This document shows, one piece after another, positions 37,859 to 48,200 of a stretch of 64,000 nt of DNA. Position 1 is the first letter of the stretch; each line of letters starts with the position of its first letter. Position numbers and translations under genes: made by a program. The notes beneath the pieces were generated by a model. The model ran no database searches. It was given only the letters and a program-made list of their open reading frames with translations, and was not told where the DNA came from. Source of the stretch: Edaphobacter modestus (GTDB taxonomy: Bacteria; Acidobacteriota; Terriglobia; Terriglobales; Acidobacteriaceae); NCBI RefSeq assembly GCF_004217555.1, contig NZ_SHKW01000001.1, forward strand, positions 2,046,001 to 2,110,000. Reading direction: 5' to 3'.

Positions 37859-38239
37859 AAGCGAACACAGCATTGGATTCCTCGAACGCGGCAGGTTTGG
37901 TGGCGCGCAAACCATCTTTCAGATCCACCCTCTGGATCGCTCTCGTCTTGTGTCTCTGGAACGCCCACGCAGAAATGCTCCGAAGGACAGCGTGAACGTG
38001 TGGAACACCTACGAACCGCAGCATAAATCGCTGAAGGGACTGGGTCTCGGTTTCGGCACAGCGACCAGTCTGGCGATTTGCTGAACACTGTTCTCTATTC
38101 CCGCCATTGGACGCGTCGCGGTTATCGCTGTGTCTTTGCTTGAGCCCGCCACTATTGAGTATCCTTTACCACTCGTAGCTCATCCCGCTGCGAGCGGGCG
38201 GCTGAAGGGTTCGATGTGGTACCGGGTGAAATATCGATC
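37859..38239. other. Gap with a receptor-like remnant and the kinase leader
   Basis: About 380 bases without an intact gene. The only recognisable piece is the receptor remnant at 37935-38084. No clear hairpin terminator follows the Oar-like gene. Confidence 0.4.
37935..38084 (+). pseudogene. Possible remnant of a second TonB-dependent (siderophore-type) receptor
   Basis: The frame reads RRNAPKDSVNVWNTYEPQHKSLKGLGLGFGTATS before TGA. This resembles the late-barrel segment 'aPr-s-slWttYe---g-lkGlglG-G' of siderophore receptors. It has no start and no other part of the barrel, so it would be a relic. The match is short and may be fortuitous. Confidence 0.4.
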
Positions 38240-41200
38240 ATGGGTCTCACTTCCAATATAGCGAAGCTAGACACCCCGAGAATGCTTCTGTTGTGCTTCG
38301 TCTTTTTTCTCTTCACCATAAGTCCAGTCGGCGCACTCGATACGAGTAGGCAGCTGTCTCAGTATGGGCACACCGCATGGCGGATAGAGGATGGAGTTTT
38401 TGCTGGGACGCCAAACGTGATTGCCCAAACCACCGACGGATATCTTTGGATTGGTACGCAAGCCGGATTGACACGGTTTGATGGCGTTCGGTTCGTCTCA
38501 TGGAGACCGCCGGAGGGAAAGGAATTGCCCTCATCCCGCATCAATTCTCTGCTCGGAGCGCGGGATGGAAGCCTGTGGATTGGAACCACTGTGGGGTTAG
38601 CGCATTGGCGGGATGGAGAACTGACCAACTATCGTGACCCGGCTGGAAGTATTATGGCGATCGTGGAAGACCGCGCCGGCACAATCTGGATCGCGCGAGC
38701 GAATATCTCCGATACGAAGGGTCCTCTTTGTAAAGTCACAGATACAGGACTCCGATGCTACGGAAGAGACGATGGAGTTGCAGTTCCTTACGCGGTGACA
38801 CTGGCCAAGGATAGTCTCGGCAATATGTGGCTGGCCGGTGGCCCCATGGTTTCCCGTTGGCAAACAAGTTCCGCCGATACCTACGTCGCAGCCGGGCTGG
38901 ACCCAGCCGAAATATTCAACGGAGTGCTAGCGCTCGCCGGAAGACCAGACGGGTCTCTTTGGGTCGGGCTGGTGCACGCCGGAAAGGGCGGTGGGCTACA
39001 GCAACTCGTGCAGGGGGCGTGGAAACCATTCGTCACTCCGGAGGTCGATGGCAGTACGCTCGAGGTCACCGCGTTGTTATTAGACCGAGACAGCTCTCTC
39101 TGGGTGGGAACCTTAAGTCGAGGTATCTACCGCATTCAAGGAGACAAGGTAGATCACTTTAGCAGCTCGGATGGCTTATCGGGAGATGCTGTGACCGGCC
39201 TGTTCCAGGATCACGAAGGGAATATCTGGATTGCAACATCCAGGGGAATCGATAACTTCCATGACCTTCGAGTGGCTAGCTTTTCCACGCGGCAAGGGCT
39301 GAGCGCGGATCAGGTCAATTCCGTTCTCGCTTCGCGGGACGGTACTGTGTGGATTGGAACTTATAATTTGGATGTTCTCCGGTCGGGTAAGATCACTTCC
39401 ATTCAGCGACGGAACGGTTTACCAGGACGGGCGATGACATCGTTGCTTGAGGACCGAGCCGGTCGGCTTTGGGTCGGCGTCGACGAAGACTTGTCGGTGT
39501 ATGAGCGGGGAAACTTTAGAAAGATTCCTACAGGTGATGGCAGTCCCCTAGGCGCCGTTCGCGCAATGACCGAAGATGTCGATGGCAGCATCTGGGTCGC
39601 AACCAACACTCTCGCCACAAACCGGCATCGGCTGTTTCGCATTCAGAATCTCAGAATCCGTGAAGACATCTCCTCCCCTCAATTGCCAGCCATAAATATG
39701 CTTGCTCCTGATCCGCACGGTGGTGTTTGGTTAGGCCTTGCCAGGGGCGGCTTGGCCCGATTCCGAAATGGCCAAATGGAATTCTTCCCTCTCAGTGGCC
39801 ATCATGATGACCCAGTCTACGGCCTTCTCGTAAATTCCGACGCTTCGATCCTGGCAGCGACGCAGTCTGGACTTGTCGGATGGAAAAATGGGACTGTGCA
39901 GACTCTAACAGTGCGGAATGGCCTTCCTTGCGACGTCATGTATAGCCTCATCTCTGACAGAAAAGCTACCCTTTGGCTTTACGCGGCATGCGGAGTGATT
40001 GCCATCCCAAAGACGGAACTGCAACGATGGTGGGAATCGCCCAACGCGACGGTGAAGTCCAGACTCTTTGACGTGTTCGACGGCGCCCGACCCATGTCTA
40101 CTCCTTTCAAGCCTAACGCATCCCAGTCTCCGGACGGACGGTTGTGGTTCGCTAATCAAAACGACGTCCAGATGATCGACCCGGCTCACTTGGACAGCAA
40201 TCCCATACTACCGCCAGTACACATTGAAGAGATTATTGCCGACCACAAAAACTACGCGCCGCGAGATGGTCTTCGTCTTCCTGCCCTGACGCGTAATCTC
40301 GGAATTGACTATACGGCCCTGAGCTTCGTAGCTCCTCAAAAGGTGCGCTTTCGCTACAAGCTGGAGAGCCACGATCCGGAATGGCAAGATCCCGGAACAC
40401 GGCGTCAGGCTTTCTACGCTGATCTTCGTCCGGGAAACTACCGGTTTCGCGTGACAGCCTGCAACAACGACGGCATCTGGAACGAAGAAGGCGCGACTCT
40501 GGTCTTCAGCGTGGCCGCCGCCTGGTACCAGACCTGGTGGTTCCGCGGAGCCTCTCTGGCCGTTTTTCTGGCATTGCTCTGGGCGCTATATCGATGGCGC
40601 ATTCAGCAAATCCAGCGCCAGGAAAAGCAGCTGCGGAATGTGATTGACACAATTCCGGCGCTGGCGTTTTCCAGCTCGCCAGACGGGAAGAATGAATGGG
40701 TAAATCGCCACTGGGAGGAGTACTCGGGTTTGTCCATCGAGAAGACAGTCGGCTCAGGTTGGGAAGCCGCCGTTCACCCTGAAGACATAAAGCGATTTGT
40801 TGAGAAGTGGCGCGCCGCGGTGGCGAGCGGTAAGCCCTTCGAGAATGAGGTGCGCCTCCGGCGGGCAGCGGATGCGCAGTATCGTTGGTTTTTGACGCGC
40901 GCCGTGCCCCTGCGGGATGCGCGAGGCAAAATCCTCAAGTGGTACGGTATCTCAACCGATTTTGAAGATCACAAGCGCGCCGAACAGCTGCAGGCAGAAC
41001 TTGCTCACATAAATCGCGTCACCACGATGGGCGAACTGACCGCCTCACTGGCACATGAGCTAAAACAACCAATCGCGGCGGCAATTACAAATGCAAACGT
41101 GTGCTTGCGTTGGCTGAAGCGCGACACGCCGGATCTGGAAGAGGCGTGCGCGGCGACAAGAAGAATCCTGGAGGACCAGAAGCGTGCCGCTGAGGTGATC

Positions 41201-41710
41201 GAGCATCTACGGTCGTTGTACAAGAAGTCTCCTCCGCAACGTGAGTTGGTCGAGGTCAACGAGATCGTCCACGAAATGGTCACGCTGCTGCAGGGCGAGG
41301 CCAACCGGTTTGCAGTTTCCATGCGCACCGATCTTGCCGCCGACCTTCCCAGGATCACAGCAGACCCTGTGCAACTCCAGCAGGTGCTCATGAACCTCAT
41401 GCTCAACGCCATCGAGGCCATGAAGGAGACAGGCGGAGTACTTACGGTCAAGTCGCAACGCGACGGGGACGACCAACTGCTGATCTCAGTCAGCGACACG
41501 GGCGTAGGATTGCCCACCGAAAAGGCGGATCAGATCTTCGATGCATTCTTTACGACCAAAACGCAGGGCTCCGGCATGGGGCTGGCGATCAGCTGTTCCA
41601 TCGTCGAGTCGCACGGTGGCCGCTTGTGGGCAACACCGAACGACGGACGGGGCGCAACGTTCCATTTCACTCTGCCGAGCGAGCGCACGCACTCAAGATT
41701 AACTGCATGA
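38240..41710 (+). CDS. Beta-propeller sensor histidine kinase with PAS domain
   Basis: About 1156 residues. A signal peptide (MLLLCFVFFLFTISPVGA) is followed by roughly 14 two-component-regulator propeller repeats (the G-LWIGT pattern recurs about every 40-45 residues), a Y_Y_Y domain (about 680-760, FRYKLESHDPEW...RPGNYRFRVTACNNDGIWNE) and one membrane helix (about 770-792, WWFRGASLAVFLALLWALY). A PAS domain (about 800-920), a HisKA dimerisation domain with His939 in SLAHELKQP, and HATPase motifs DTGVGLP and GSGMGLAIS complete it. It senses an extracellular ligand, likely a saccharide by analogy. No receiver or DNA-binding domain is fused and no response regulator lies next to it. The start could also be GTG 38216. 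Confidence 0.92.
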   Translation: MGLTSNIAKLDTPRMLLLCFVFFLFTISPVGALDTSRQLSQYGHTAWRIEDGVFAGTPNVIAQTTDGYLWIGTQAGLTRFDGVRFVSWRPPEGKELPSSRINSLLGARDGSLWIGTTVGLAHWRDGELTNYRDPAGSIMAIVEDRAGTIWIARANISDTKGPLCKVTDTGLRCYGRDDGVAVPYAVTLAKDSLGNMWLAGGPMVSRWQTSSADTYVAAGLDPAEIFNGVLALAGRPDGSLWVGLVHAGKGGGLQQLVQGAWKPFVTPEVDGSTLEVTALLLDRDSSLWVGTLSRGIYRIQGDKVDHFSSSDGLSGDAVTGLFQDHEGNIWIATSRGIDNFHDLRVASFSTRQGLSADQVNSVLASRDGTVWIGTYNLDVLRSGKITSIQRRNGLPGRAMTSLLEDRAGRLWVGVDEDLSVYERGNFRKIPTGDGSPLGAVRAMTEDVDGSIWVATNTLATNRHRLFRIQNLRIREDISSPQLPAINMLAPDPHGGVWLGLARGGLARFRNGQMEFFPLSGHHDDPVYGLLVNSDASILAATQSGLVGWKNGTVQTLTVRNGLPCDVMYSLISDRKATLWLYAACGVIAIPKTELQRWWESPNATVKSRLFDVFDGARPMSTPFKPNASQSPDGRLWFANQNDVQMIDPAHLDSNPILPPVHIEEIIADHKNYAPRDGLRLPALTRNLGIDYTALSFVAPQKVRFRYKLESHDPEWQDPGTRRQAFYADLRPGNYRFRVTACNNDGIWNEEGATLVFSVAAAWYQTWWFRGASLAVFLALLWALYRWRIQQIQRQEKQLRNVIDTIPALAFSSSPDGKNEWVNRHWEEYSGLSIEKTVGSGWEAAVHPEDIKRFVEKWRAAVASGKPFENEVRLRRAADAQYRWFLTRAVPLRDARGKILKWYGISTDFEDHKRAEQLQAELAHINRVTTMGELTASLAHELKQPIAAAITNANVCLRWLKRDTPDLEEACAATRRILEDQKRAAEVIEHLRSLYKKSPPQRELVEVNEIVHEMVTLLQGEANRFAVSMRTDLAADLPRITADPVQLQQVLMNLMLNAIEAMKETGGVLTVKSQRDGDDQLLISVSDTGVGLPTEKADQIFDAFFTTKTQGSGMGLAISCSIVESHGGRLWATPNDGRGATFHFTLPSERTHSRLTA

Positions 41711-42320
41711 CCGGGAGCAGCACGGGCGGCCGCTCCTCGGACGTCGCGGGGCAAGTCCATTCTCAACCACCGCACCACACAACGGGCTCGAGTATCCCAC
41801 GCTCCTTGTTGAGGCACTCATGGAATCCGGAGCCTACTTCGATTTTGGCCGGGGTCACAAGCGCGAACTCGTCCAAAGCCGAAGGCTTGTCCGAAAGCAT
41901 CGAGGCAACGTCTACAGATACGGCGGCTTGGAGTGCGCGGGATAAACCGGCATGTTTTAGGGGATGCAAGAGCCCTACTGGAAAAGAGAACAGCGACTCC
42001 ATCCTGGCCTCGAGTCTTGCATGAGACATCGTGAGGTGTCTCGTGAAGCGTAGACCAGAGGTACCGTGGGCCGGGCTATTGAGCTTCGAAAAGCCGATGG
42101 ATCATGCTAGGGTCCTGAGTGCGTCGCGAAGTATCGCATCGAGCACCATCTTCCGGACCAGCGCCTGGGCCGGGGAGGGGAAAGTCGCCTTCCCTTCCCT
42201 GCTTTCAGCTGTCGGAGTGCCCAAAACGAGCTCGTTAGTCATGAAGGCACATTACGCCTGACAGAGGACCGTGTCGTAGGTGGTCGTAAAGCTGTGCCTG
42301 TTTGCCTAAAAGCGGTTGGT
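41711..42320. other. Gene-poor stretch after the sensor kinase
   Basis: No gene is well supported. An 88-codon minus frame (41763-42029) is not recognisable and has no binding site. A short minus frame at 42102-42242 is listed separately. This is where a response regulator would be expected, and none is present. Confidence 0.45.
42102..42242 (-). CDS. Very small possible protein, low support
   Basis: A 46-codon frame, MTNELVLGTPTAESREGKATF then AQALVRKMVLDAILRDALRTLA, whose last 22 residues would form an amphipathic helix. The ribosome site is weak. It could be noise; it is recorded because the helical C-terminus is unusual for chance sequence. Confidence 0.25.
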   Translation of the reverse strand: MTNELVLGTPTAESREGKATFPSPAQALVRKMVLDAILRDALRTLA

Positions 42321-42361
42321 TTAGGAATTCGAACCGATGACCTCTTCCATGCCATGGAACC
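42321..42361 (-). other. tRNA-like 3' fragment (Ala-type), probable attachment scar
   Basis: On the minus strand it has an anticodon-arm-like TTCC-ATGGCAT-GGAA with anticodon GGC (Ala), then AGGTC and ATCGGTTCGAAT of a T-arm. The 3' half of the T-stem (TCCTA) no longer pairs, and no acceptor strand or D-arm is present. It is therefore a decayed partial copy. Confidence 0.5.
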
Positions 42362-42369
42362 GTCGAAAA

Positions 42370-42515
42370 CGTAAGTTATTGACGGATAAGTGGTTAAAAT
42401 CGGCTAGGTCGCCAAAACCGGCCCAATCGGCTACCAATGCTACCAATTTGCTACCAAACTTACCGAGCGGATTTGGGCTGAGCCCGTGGGGGGAGCAGCC
42501 CAAAAAATCTTCCAA
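42370..42515. other. Attachment-type module, related to the one at 7.35 kb
   Basis: Contains TTATTGACGG, CCAAAACCGGCCCAATCGGC, repeated GCTACCAA (CTACCAATGCTACCAATTTGCTACCAA) and the hairpin TTGGGCTG...CAGCCCAA, in the same order as at 7350-7490. Together with the adjoining tRNA-like fragment it looks like the end of a former integrative element whose recombinase gene is gone. Confidence 0.6.
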
Positions 42516-42523
42516 TAGCTTAT

Positions 42524-42558
42524 CGGCAGTCGTGCAATAGCCTATTGCACGACTGCCG
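42524..42558. repeat. Perfect 17-bp palindrome with one central base
   Basis: CGGCAGTCGTGCAATAG, then one base, then its exact complement. A hairpin of 17 uninterrupted pairs with a one-base centre would be very stable as cruciform DNA, or would act as a dimeric protein site. No T-run follows on either strand, so it is not a standard terminator. Confidence 0.9.
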
Positions 42559-43055
42559 GCGAGACCTTTACGACGGCCCATGGTGAATGCGGAAAGTGAC
42601 CGGTAGAAGCCATAAGTGTCTGCAGGCGACATGCTGATGCCGAGTTAGGTGCTAATCGTGATCGTTCCCTCAGAGGCGTTCGGAGACCCTTTGCACCTTT
42701 GCAGGGCTGTTTGGATGTCTGCTCGCCTCCATAGGTGTCGTCCCATCCAACTTGACGCCAGTGACCTGCTGATAGAGAGCCGACTATTCACTCAAGTGGA
42801 TAAGTTCCGGTTGGCCGACAAACCATCCCGAACACCACAAGGTTCCTGTTCAGGGCTCAATGAGTGCATTGGCGATTTACCACTCGCCGAGAAGGCGCAT
42901 CCGTTCGCAGAAAGAGATCGCATGCGAGATGGATAGTCAGAGCTATAGCTATGAACTTGATGGACTCGCTATTAAGCCAGCGAACCCCTTGACTGGTCTG
43001 AGTCGAGCAGCATGAGCGACGATTGAAGCGCGACGGCGATCACTCTGGAAAACGG
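42559..43055. other. Gene-free stretch
   Basis: About 500 bases with only short unsupported open frames, lying downstream of the minus-strand reductase-like gene. I see no RNA gene or clear terminator. Confidence 0.4.
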
Positions 43056-44705
43056 TCAGGCCATTAACGAGAGATATTGATGAACGAAAGCAACGGCCAT
43101 GCTGCCTTCTCCTACGCTGCTGGAAACGCGCTTGATCGAGTTGTAGCGAATGTCACCTACACAGAAGAAGCCCGGAAGATTTGTTTCCAGCAGAAATGGA
43201 GCACGGTCTGCCGCCCAACCTGGCTGGTCGCTCACCTCGCGCCCAGTGCGGACATAGCCGTTTTCGCGTTGGATTTGAGGTGGCAACCAATGGGTTACTG
43301 CATCGGCGCCGATCATGACAAACAGTGCATCTGCAGGCCGGCGAATGACGGGCTCCCCCGTTTTCCGGGTTTCTATTGCTTTCAAGCAATCCGTGCCGTC
43401 TGCAGAGACCACCTGAGTTTCCGTCTCCACCCGAATGCCCGGCACGAGAGCAATCTGATCGATCAAGTATTGCGACATGCTGCGCTTCAGATCTTCGCCG
43501 CGGACCAGCATGGTCACGGAACTAGCGTAATCTGCGAAGAACAGGGCAGCCTGGCCGGCAGAGTTGCCGCCGCCGATGATAAAGACGCGCTTTCCTGCCA
43601 CCGTGGGGGCCTCCGTACGTGCGGCCCCATACAAGACTCCACGTCCGATGAAGCGATCGACGCCGTCCGCCTCAAGTCTGCGCCAAGCAACTCCGGTCGC
43701 CAGGATCACCGTCTTTGTGGCAACCCGATCGCTCCCATCGAGTCCAATCGTGTATGCGCCATCGGGATGCGGAATGATCTCTTGGACCTCTCGGGTGAGA
43801 ACCACTTCGGCTCCGAACTTGATCGCCTGCCGGAACGCGCGTTGACTGAGGTCATCTCCTGAGATGCCGTTGGGGAAGCCGAGGTAATTCTCGATGCGAG
43901 AAGATGTGCCAGCTTGACCGCCGGGAGCCTCGCGCTCGACCAACAAGACGCTGAGTCCTTCCGAGGCTCCATAGACGGCAGCCGCCAGTCCCGCTGGGCC
44001 GCCGCCAATAATCACCACGTCATAGCTTTGGCGATGGGGAGCTGTTTGGAATCCGAGCGCTTCAGCTACCTTACGAACCGTAGGAGGATGGCTGACGCAG
44101 AACGAACCATCCACGACGACGGATAGGCCAGCAATCTCGCAAGCCTGGTTAGTCGGAGCCGGATGTGCGCTACGATCGCGGTCGGCCCACTCATAAGGGA
44201 TTCGATTCATGCTCAGGAAGGTGCGAATCTCCCGGCAGTCCGCATCAAATTTCGATCCGACGATCTGTATGCGGCTGGAGGGAAGATTCAGCATGTACTT
44301 CTGAACGACTTGTACCCGCTCGTTGAGGGTCTGTAGGATCAGCGCGCTGAACTCGGGCGAGCGTCGAATCAATTCCTGGAGGTGTTGAGGATCGAGCCGC
44401 GCCAAGTGGCAAGCTGTCTTCGCGCGGACGGAGGCGGGAGCTGACGTTGCCATGAGAATGGCCAATTCGCCAAAGAAATCGCCCGGCTTGTGCTCTGAGA
44501 CTTCAGTTCGACGCCCCATCACATCTTTGAGCACTTCCGTGGTTCCGTCCATCACTACAAAAAAAGGGGTGGGCTCCCCTTCGTGAATGAGATACTCACC
44601 CGGTTCCAGATGAAGATCGGCAGCCTGCTGCGAGAGGCACATAAGGTTCGCGTCATTCAAGCAGGAAAAGATTGGTATTTTCTTCAACTCCGAGGATGTC
44701 AGCAT
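43056..44705 (-). CDS. Cyclic-nucleotide-domain / thioredoxin-reductase-like fusion flavoprotein
   Basis: A 549-residue fusion. Residues 1-130 are a cNMP-binding fold with FFGELAILMATSAPASVRA; the Glu is present, but the Arg that contacts the phosphate in true cAMP sites is not. Residues 145-215 look glutaredoxin/thioredoxin-like (RIQIVGSKFDADCREIRTFL...) without a CxxC. Residues 228-549 are a thioredoxin-reductase-like FAD/NAD(P) module (VIIGGGPAGLAAAVYGASEG, VFIIGGGNSAGQAALFF, FFCVGDI). The usual CxxC redox pair is absent: the region reads GVLYGAARTEA. It overlaps the upstream membrane-protein gene by seven bases and is last in the RND operon. The role may be redox sensing, but this is inference. 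Confidence 0.88.
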   Translation of the reverse strand: MLTSSELKKIPIFSCLNDANLMCLSQQAADLHLEPGEYLIHEGEPTPFFVVMDGTTEVLKDVMGRRTEVSEHKPGDFFGELAILMATSAPASVRAKTACHLARLDPQHLQELIRRSPEFSALILQTLNERVQVVQKYMLNLPSSRIQIVGSKFDADCREIRTFLSMNRIPYEWADRDRSAHPAPTNQACEIAGLSVVVDGSFCVSHPPTVRKVAEALGFQTAPHRQSYDVVIIGGGPAGLAAAVYGASEGLSVLLVEREAPGGQAGTSSRIENYLGFPNGISGDDLSQRAFRQAIKFGAEVVLTREVQEIIPHPDGAYTIGLDGSDRVATKTVILATGVAWRRLEADGVDRFIGRGVLYGAARTEAPTVAGKRVFIIGGGNSAGQAALFFADYASSVTMLVRGEDLKRSMSQYLIDQIALVPGIRVETETQVVSADGTDCLKAIETRKTGEPVIRRPADALFVMIGADAVTHWLPPQIQRENGYVRTGREVSDQPGWAADRAPFLLETNLPGFFCVGDIRYNSIKRVSSSVGEGSMAVAFVHQYLSLMA

Positions 44706-45205
44706 GGCGACTGGTGTCCTTCTTTCTGTGCGGGTAGCACGGGTCCAGGGCCAAGGTTTTCAGTATGGGGCGGCATATGATGCACTGAAGCAACAAGAGC
44801 GACGAACTCCGGAAATGATTCGAATTCAGTCTTCAAATGCTCCCACTCACGCACAAATAAGGGACTGCGGAACCTCCGCTCAGCGGAACGGAGCATCAAC
44901 TCCCACATTCGTTTTGGTATGCGGCGTTCGCAAAATAGAAGATAGGTTAATGAAACCAGGGTGCAGAATCGCAACATCGAGATGCTTAAATCGTCCGTCC
45001 GCTCAGGAAGCTCCGTGCCAACTGGCACACTCAGCCAGAATGCCGCCGAAGAGTTCTTCAACAGTTCGTCATACTGGGCAGACATTGCCAGGAAGATCTG
45101 CGTCTTCACCTGCTCGCGGTGATTTAAGACTGCGACAACCACACCGAGACCTCCCATCAGAAGCGACAATAATGTTGCGTATTGGATGATGTGCCCAAAG
45201 TTCAT
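44699..45205 (-). CDS. Membrane protein of unknown function
   Basis: A 168-residue protein with one clear N-terminal membrane helix (IIQYATLLSLLMGGLGVVVAVL), a helical cytoplasmic part with KTQIFLAMSAQYDELLKN, and a basic/aromatic C-terminal half (RRFRSPLFVREWEHLKTEFE). A second hydrophobic stretch (MLRFCTLVSLTYLLFCERRI) may also cross the membrane. I do not recognise a named family. The frame is open upstream into the RND gene, but ATG 45205 lies five bases after the RND stop, so it is cotranscribed with the pump and overlaps the reductase-like gene. Confidence 0.7.
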   Translation of the reverse strand: MNFGHIIQYATLLSLLMGGLGVVVAVLNHREQVKTQIFLAMSAQYDELLKNSSAAFWLSVPVGTELPERTDDLSISMLRFCTLVSLTYLLFCERRIPKRMWELMLRSAERRFRSPLFVREWEHLKTEFESFPEFVALVASVHHMPPHTENLGPGPVLPAQKEGHQSPC

Positions 45206-45210
45206 ATCGG

Positions 45211-48200
45211 TCACGCATGCACCCCCGATATTGCAGGCATCTCTGCCGGTTTCTCTGAAGCAGCCGAAGCCGTGTGCTCCGTTTGCTCCCAACGGATCAA
45301 CTTCAGATCCAGCACGACGAAGGAGTAGAGGACCGGAACGAGCAGAAGCGTCACGAAAGTAGCGATCGTCAGTCCCCCAATCTGCGCATAGCAAAGAGGC
45401 TCCCAAAGCGGGCCGCCGTGTGCAGCCAACGGAAACAGCGCAATCACTGTGGCCGCAACCGTGATCATCACTGGCCGCAAACGAAGGATGCCGGCATCGA
45501 TCAGCGCCAACTCCAATTCTTCGCCGTCTTCTCGTCGCTCCTCGATAAATTCAAACAGCACAATGATGTGGCTCACAATGACACCAATGAGGCTGATGAT
45601 CCCAAGGAATGCCATAAATCCAAAGGGCTGGCCCATAATGGCGAGTGAGAAGATTGCACCGACAACGCCGTACGGAATGGCGGCAAAGACGATGAGGGGT
45701 TTGAAGGCATTCTTGAACTGTGCGAGGAGTGCCAAGTAAATGGCGCTAACGCAAATGAGCAGCACCGTAGTGAGATCAGCAAAGCCGCTGACCTGCTCTT
45801 TTTGCTCACCTGCGAAGCGGAATATGAACCCGTCGGGAAGCTGCTTCTGGAATGCCTCCAGCTTTGGCATCGCCGCTGCGATTACCTCCGAAGGTAAATG
45901 CCCCTGCGTAGGCCAGCACTGCACGGTAATGGTCCGGTACTGATCGAAGCGTCGGATTTTAGGCGTTACCGGACTCAGGGCAGTGGTCGCCACCTGATCG
46001 AGAGGCACTGGAGGGGTGTCTTGCCGCGAGAAGACGTATAGACTGCGCAGATCAGAGAGTTGGGACCTCTCCTCCATCTGCATGCGTCCAACAATCGGAA
46101 CCTGCTTGTTGCCATCTCTCAAAACTCCAGCCGTAATGCCATGAAGAGCCGTACTGACGGAATCGGAAACATCTGCGTTTGTGACGTGCGCCAGGTTTGC
46201 CCGGTCCGCATCGACGTGCACCACTTCTCTCGCGCTCGGCTCGCCCCAATCGTCTCGAACTCGGGCGGCGATGGGGATGTCGCGAAAGATTTGCTTTAGC
46301 TGCTCGGCTTCCGCTCTGAGACGTGGCAGATCTTCGCCGGAGATTCTGACCTGAATCGGAATTCCAACCGGCTTGCCCGTTTCGAGAGTCCGCGTATCGA
46401 TGATTGCTCCAGGAATTTGCCTGTCCAGTTCTGCCTGCAAAAGGGCAAGCAGTGGGGTCGTATCATGATTGTCTTTCGTTCGCAGAATCACCTGAGCATA
46501 GTTGGTTTGCCTGTCCTCGGGTGTGGCGCTGCTCCAGAAGCGAGGACCGCCGCCGCCCACAAAAGTCGTCATCGATTGCAGAACATCCTTCGGATGTCCG
46601 TGCTCCGGATGGCTTCTACCATACTCTTCCGCTACCCGGCGGGTAATGGATTCCACCTGCTGAGTAACCGCGCTGGTCGCGCTCGCGGGAGTGTCTTCAG
46701 GCAGCCACACGTCGATGTAAGAAAAGTATTGAAGGTCTTTTGGAAAGAACTGCGGCTTGAGCGTGGAGAACACGACGCCGCCCGCTACCAGCAGGCCAAG
46801 CGATGCTGCCAGGCAGACTTTCCTGTGTTCAATGGCCTTCTTTGCCGTTCGAAAATACCAACCCGTGAACCCGCGCTGCCGCCTCTCCTCGATAGGAGTT
46901 TCGCTCCTGCTTTCCAATAGAAACGAACTGATGAGCGGCACAAAGGTCATCGAGACGAGCAGGGCCGCCAGCAAAGAACAACTAATGACGATAGGCAGAC
47001 TGTACAGGAATTTCCCCGTATCTCCGGGCAACAGCAGAAATGGAAGATAGGAGACGATATTCGTGACGGTTGCATATGCCATCGTTTTGAATAGCTTTGT
47101 CGGTCCCAGCCACGCGGCGACGGACCGTGGCTGCCCGGCACCCAGTTCGCGCACAATCGCGTCGCCGGACACCACCGGTACATCGACCAATAGTCCCAGC
47201 GCGATGATCAGCGAAGCGATTGAGACCTGTTGCAGGTCGATCCCGAGCGTGCTGATGACCCCAAACGTGATCGCGAGCGTAATCGGCATGGACACCGCAA
47301 TCAGAATGGCCGTCCGCCAGCTCCAGAAGCCAATCAAAGCCACAACTACCACCAGCACCAGCGCCTCGATCAAGCTGTGGCTGAAGAGCTCGATGCTGTC
47401 GTGTACCTGCAATGGCTGGTCTGACGTCCTGGCCAGGACCAAATCGGCCGGCAATGTTTTTCTGACGCTCGCCAGATTGGCGTCCACCTGTTTTCCAAAA
47501 GAACCGATCTGTTCTCCCTTCTTCATCTGGACCGAGAGCGTAATCGCGCGTGTCGTGATCCATCTACCGTTTTCGTCGCGACGAGTGTACCGGTTCAGGA
47601 ACGAAGGGGGATTCTCATATCCCCTGTCGATGTCCACGAGATCCCGCAGGTAAAGCGGCGTTCCGTTCGGTGACGTGCCTATCACTACATTCCGCAGATC
47701 GTCGATGCTCTTGAACTCGCCTGTGGTGTTGACGCTGACCGTCCGTCCGCGTGCATTGAGCGTTTGGCCGCTCTCCGGTAGATTCCGGGCCGCGAGGATG
47801 CTGGAAAGATCCGCCGGCCTTAGCTTGTATTGCGCCAGGCGCTGCTGCGAGAAATTCAGAAATACGTTCTCGTCCAGTACCCCGGAACGTTCTGCCTTCG
47901 CCACGATCGACAGCGTTTTGAGGCTTCGCTGAAGGGTATCGGTAAAGTCGTCCAGGTCGCGATAAGTGTACTTGTCACCGGCCACGGCCTGAAGCGCCGC
48001 GGTGGTGTTTGCCGGCTCGTCGATGATCGCAGGTTCCCATGCATCGGGATGAAGTTCGTCGGTTTGCAGGCTCTGATTTGCGAACTTACTCAAGGCCGAT
48101 TTCAGATCAGGAGTGCTGAGGTTCGTCGCCAGGTCCACCCCGGTAAACCCTGCTCCCGAAAACGCGCGCACATCGGAACAAAGATGTTGGGTTGCCATGT

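Noticed and set aside
41763-42029. Minus-strand 88-codon frame after the sensor kinase
   Set aside because: No family resemblance and no ribosome site; it was considered as a response-regulator relic but shows no receiver or HTH motif.
42474-42515. Hairpin GGGCTG...CAGCCC as a terminator
   Set aside because: The A-rich stretch lies on the wrong side for a terminator on either strand; it is kept only as part of the attachment-type module.
42321-42632. Minus-strand 103-codon frame across the attachment module and palindrome
   Set aside because: It runs through a tRNA-like fragment and a perfect palindrome; coding is unlikely.
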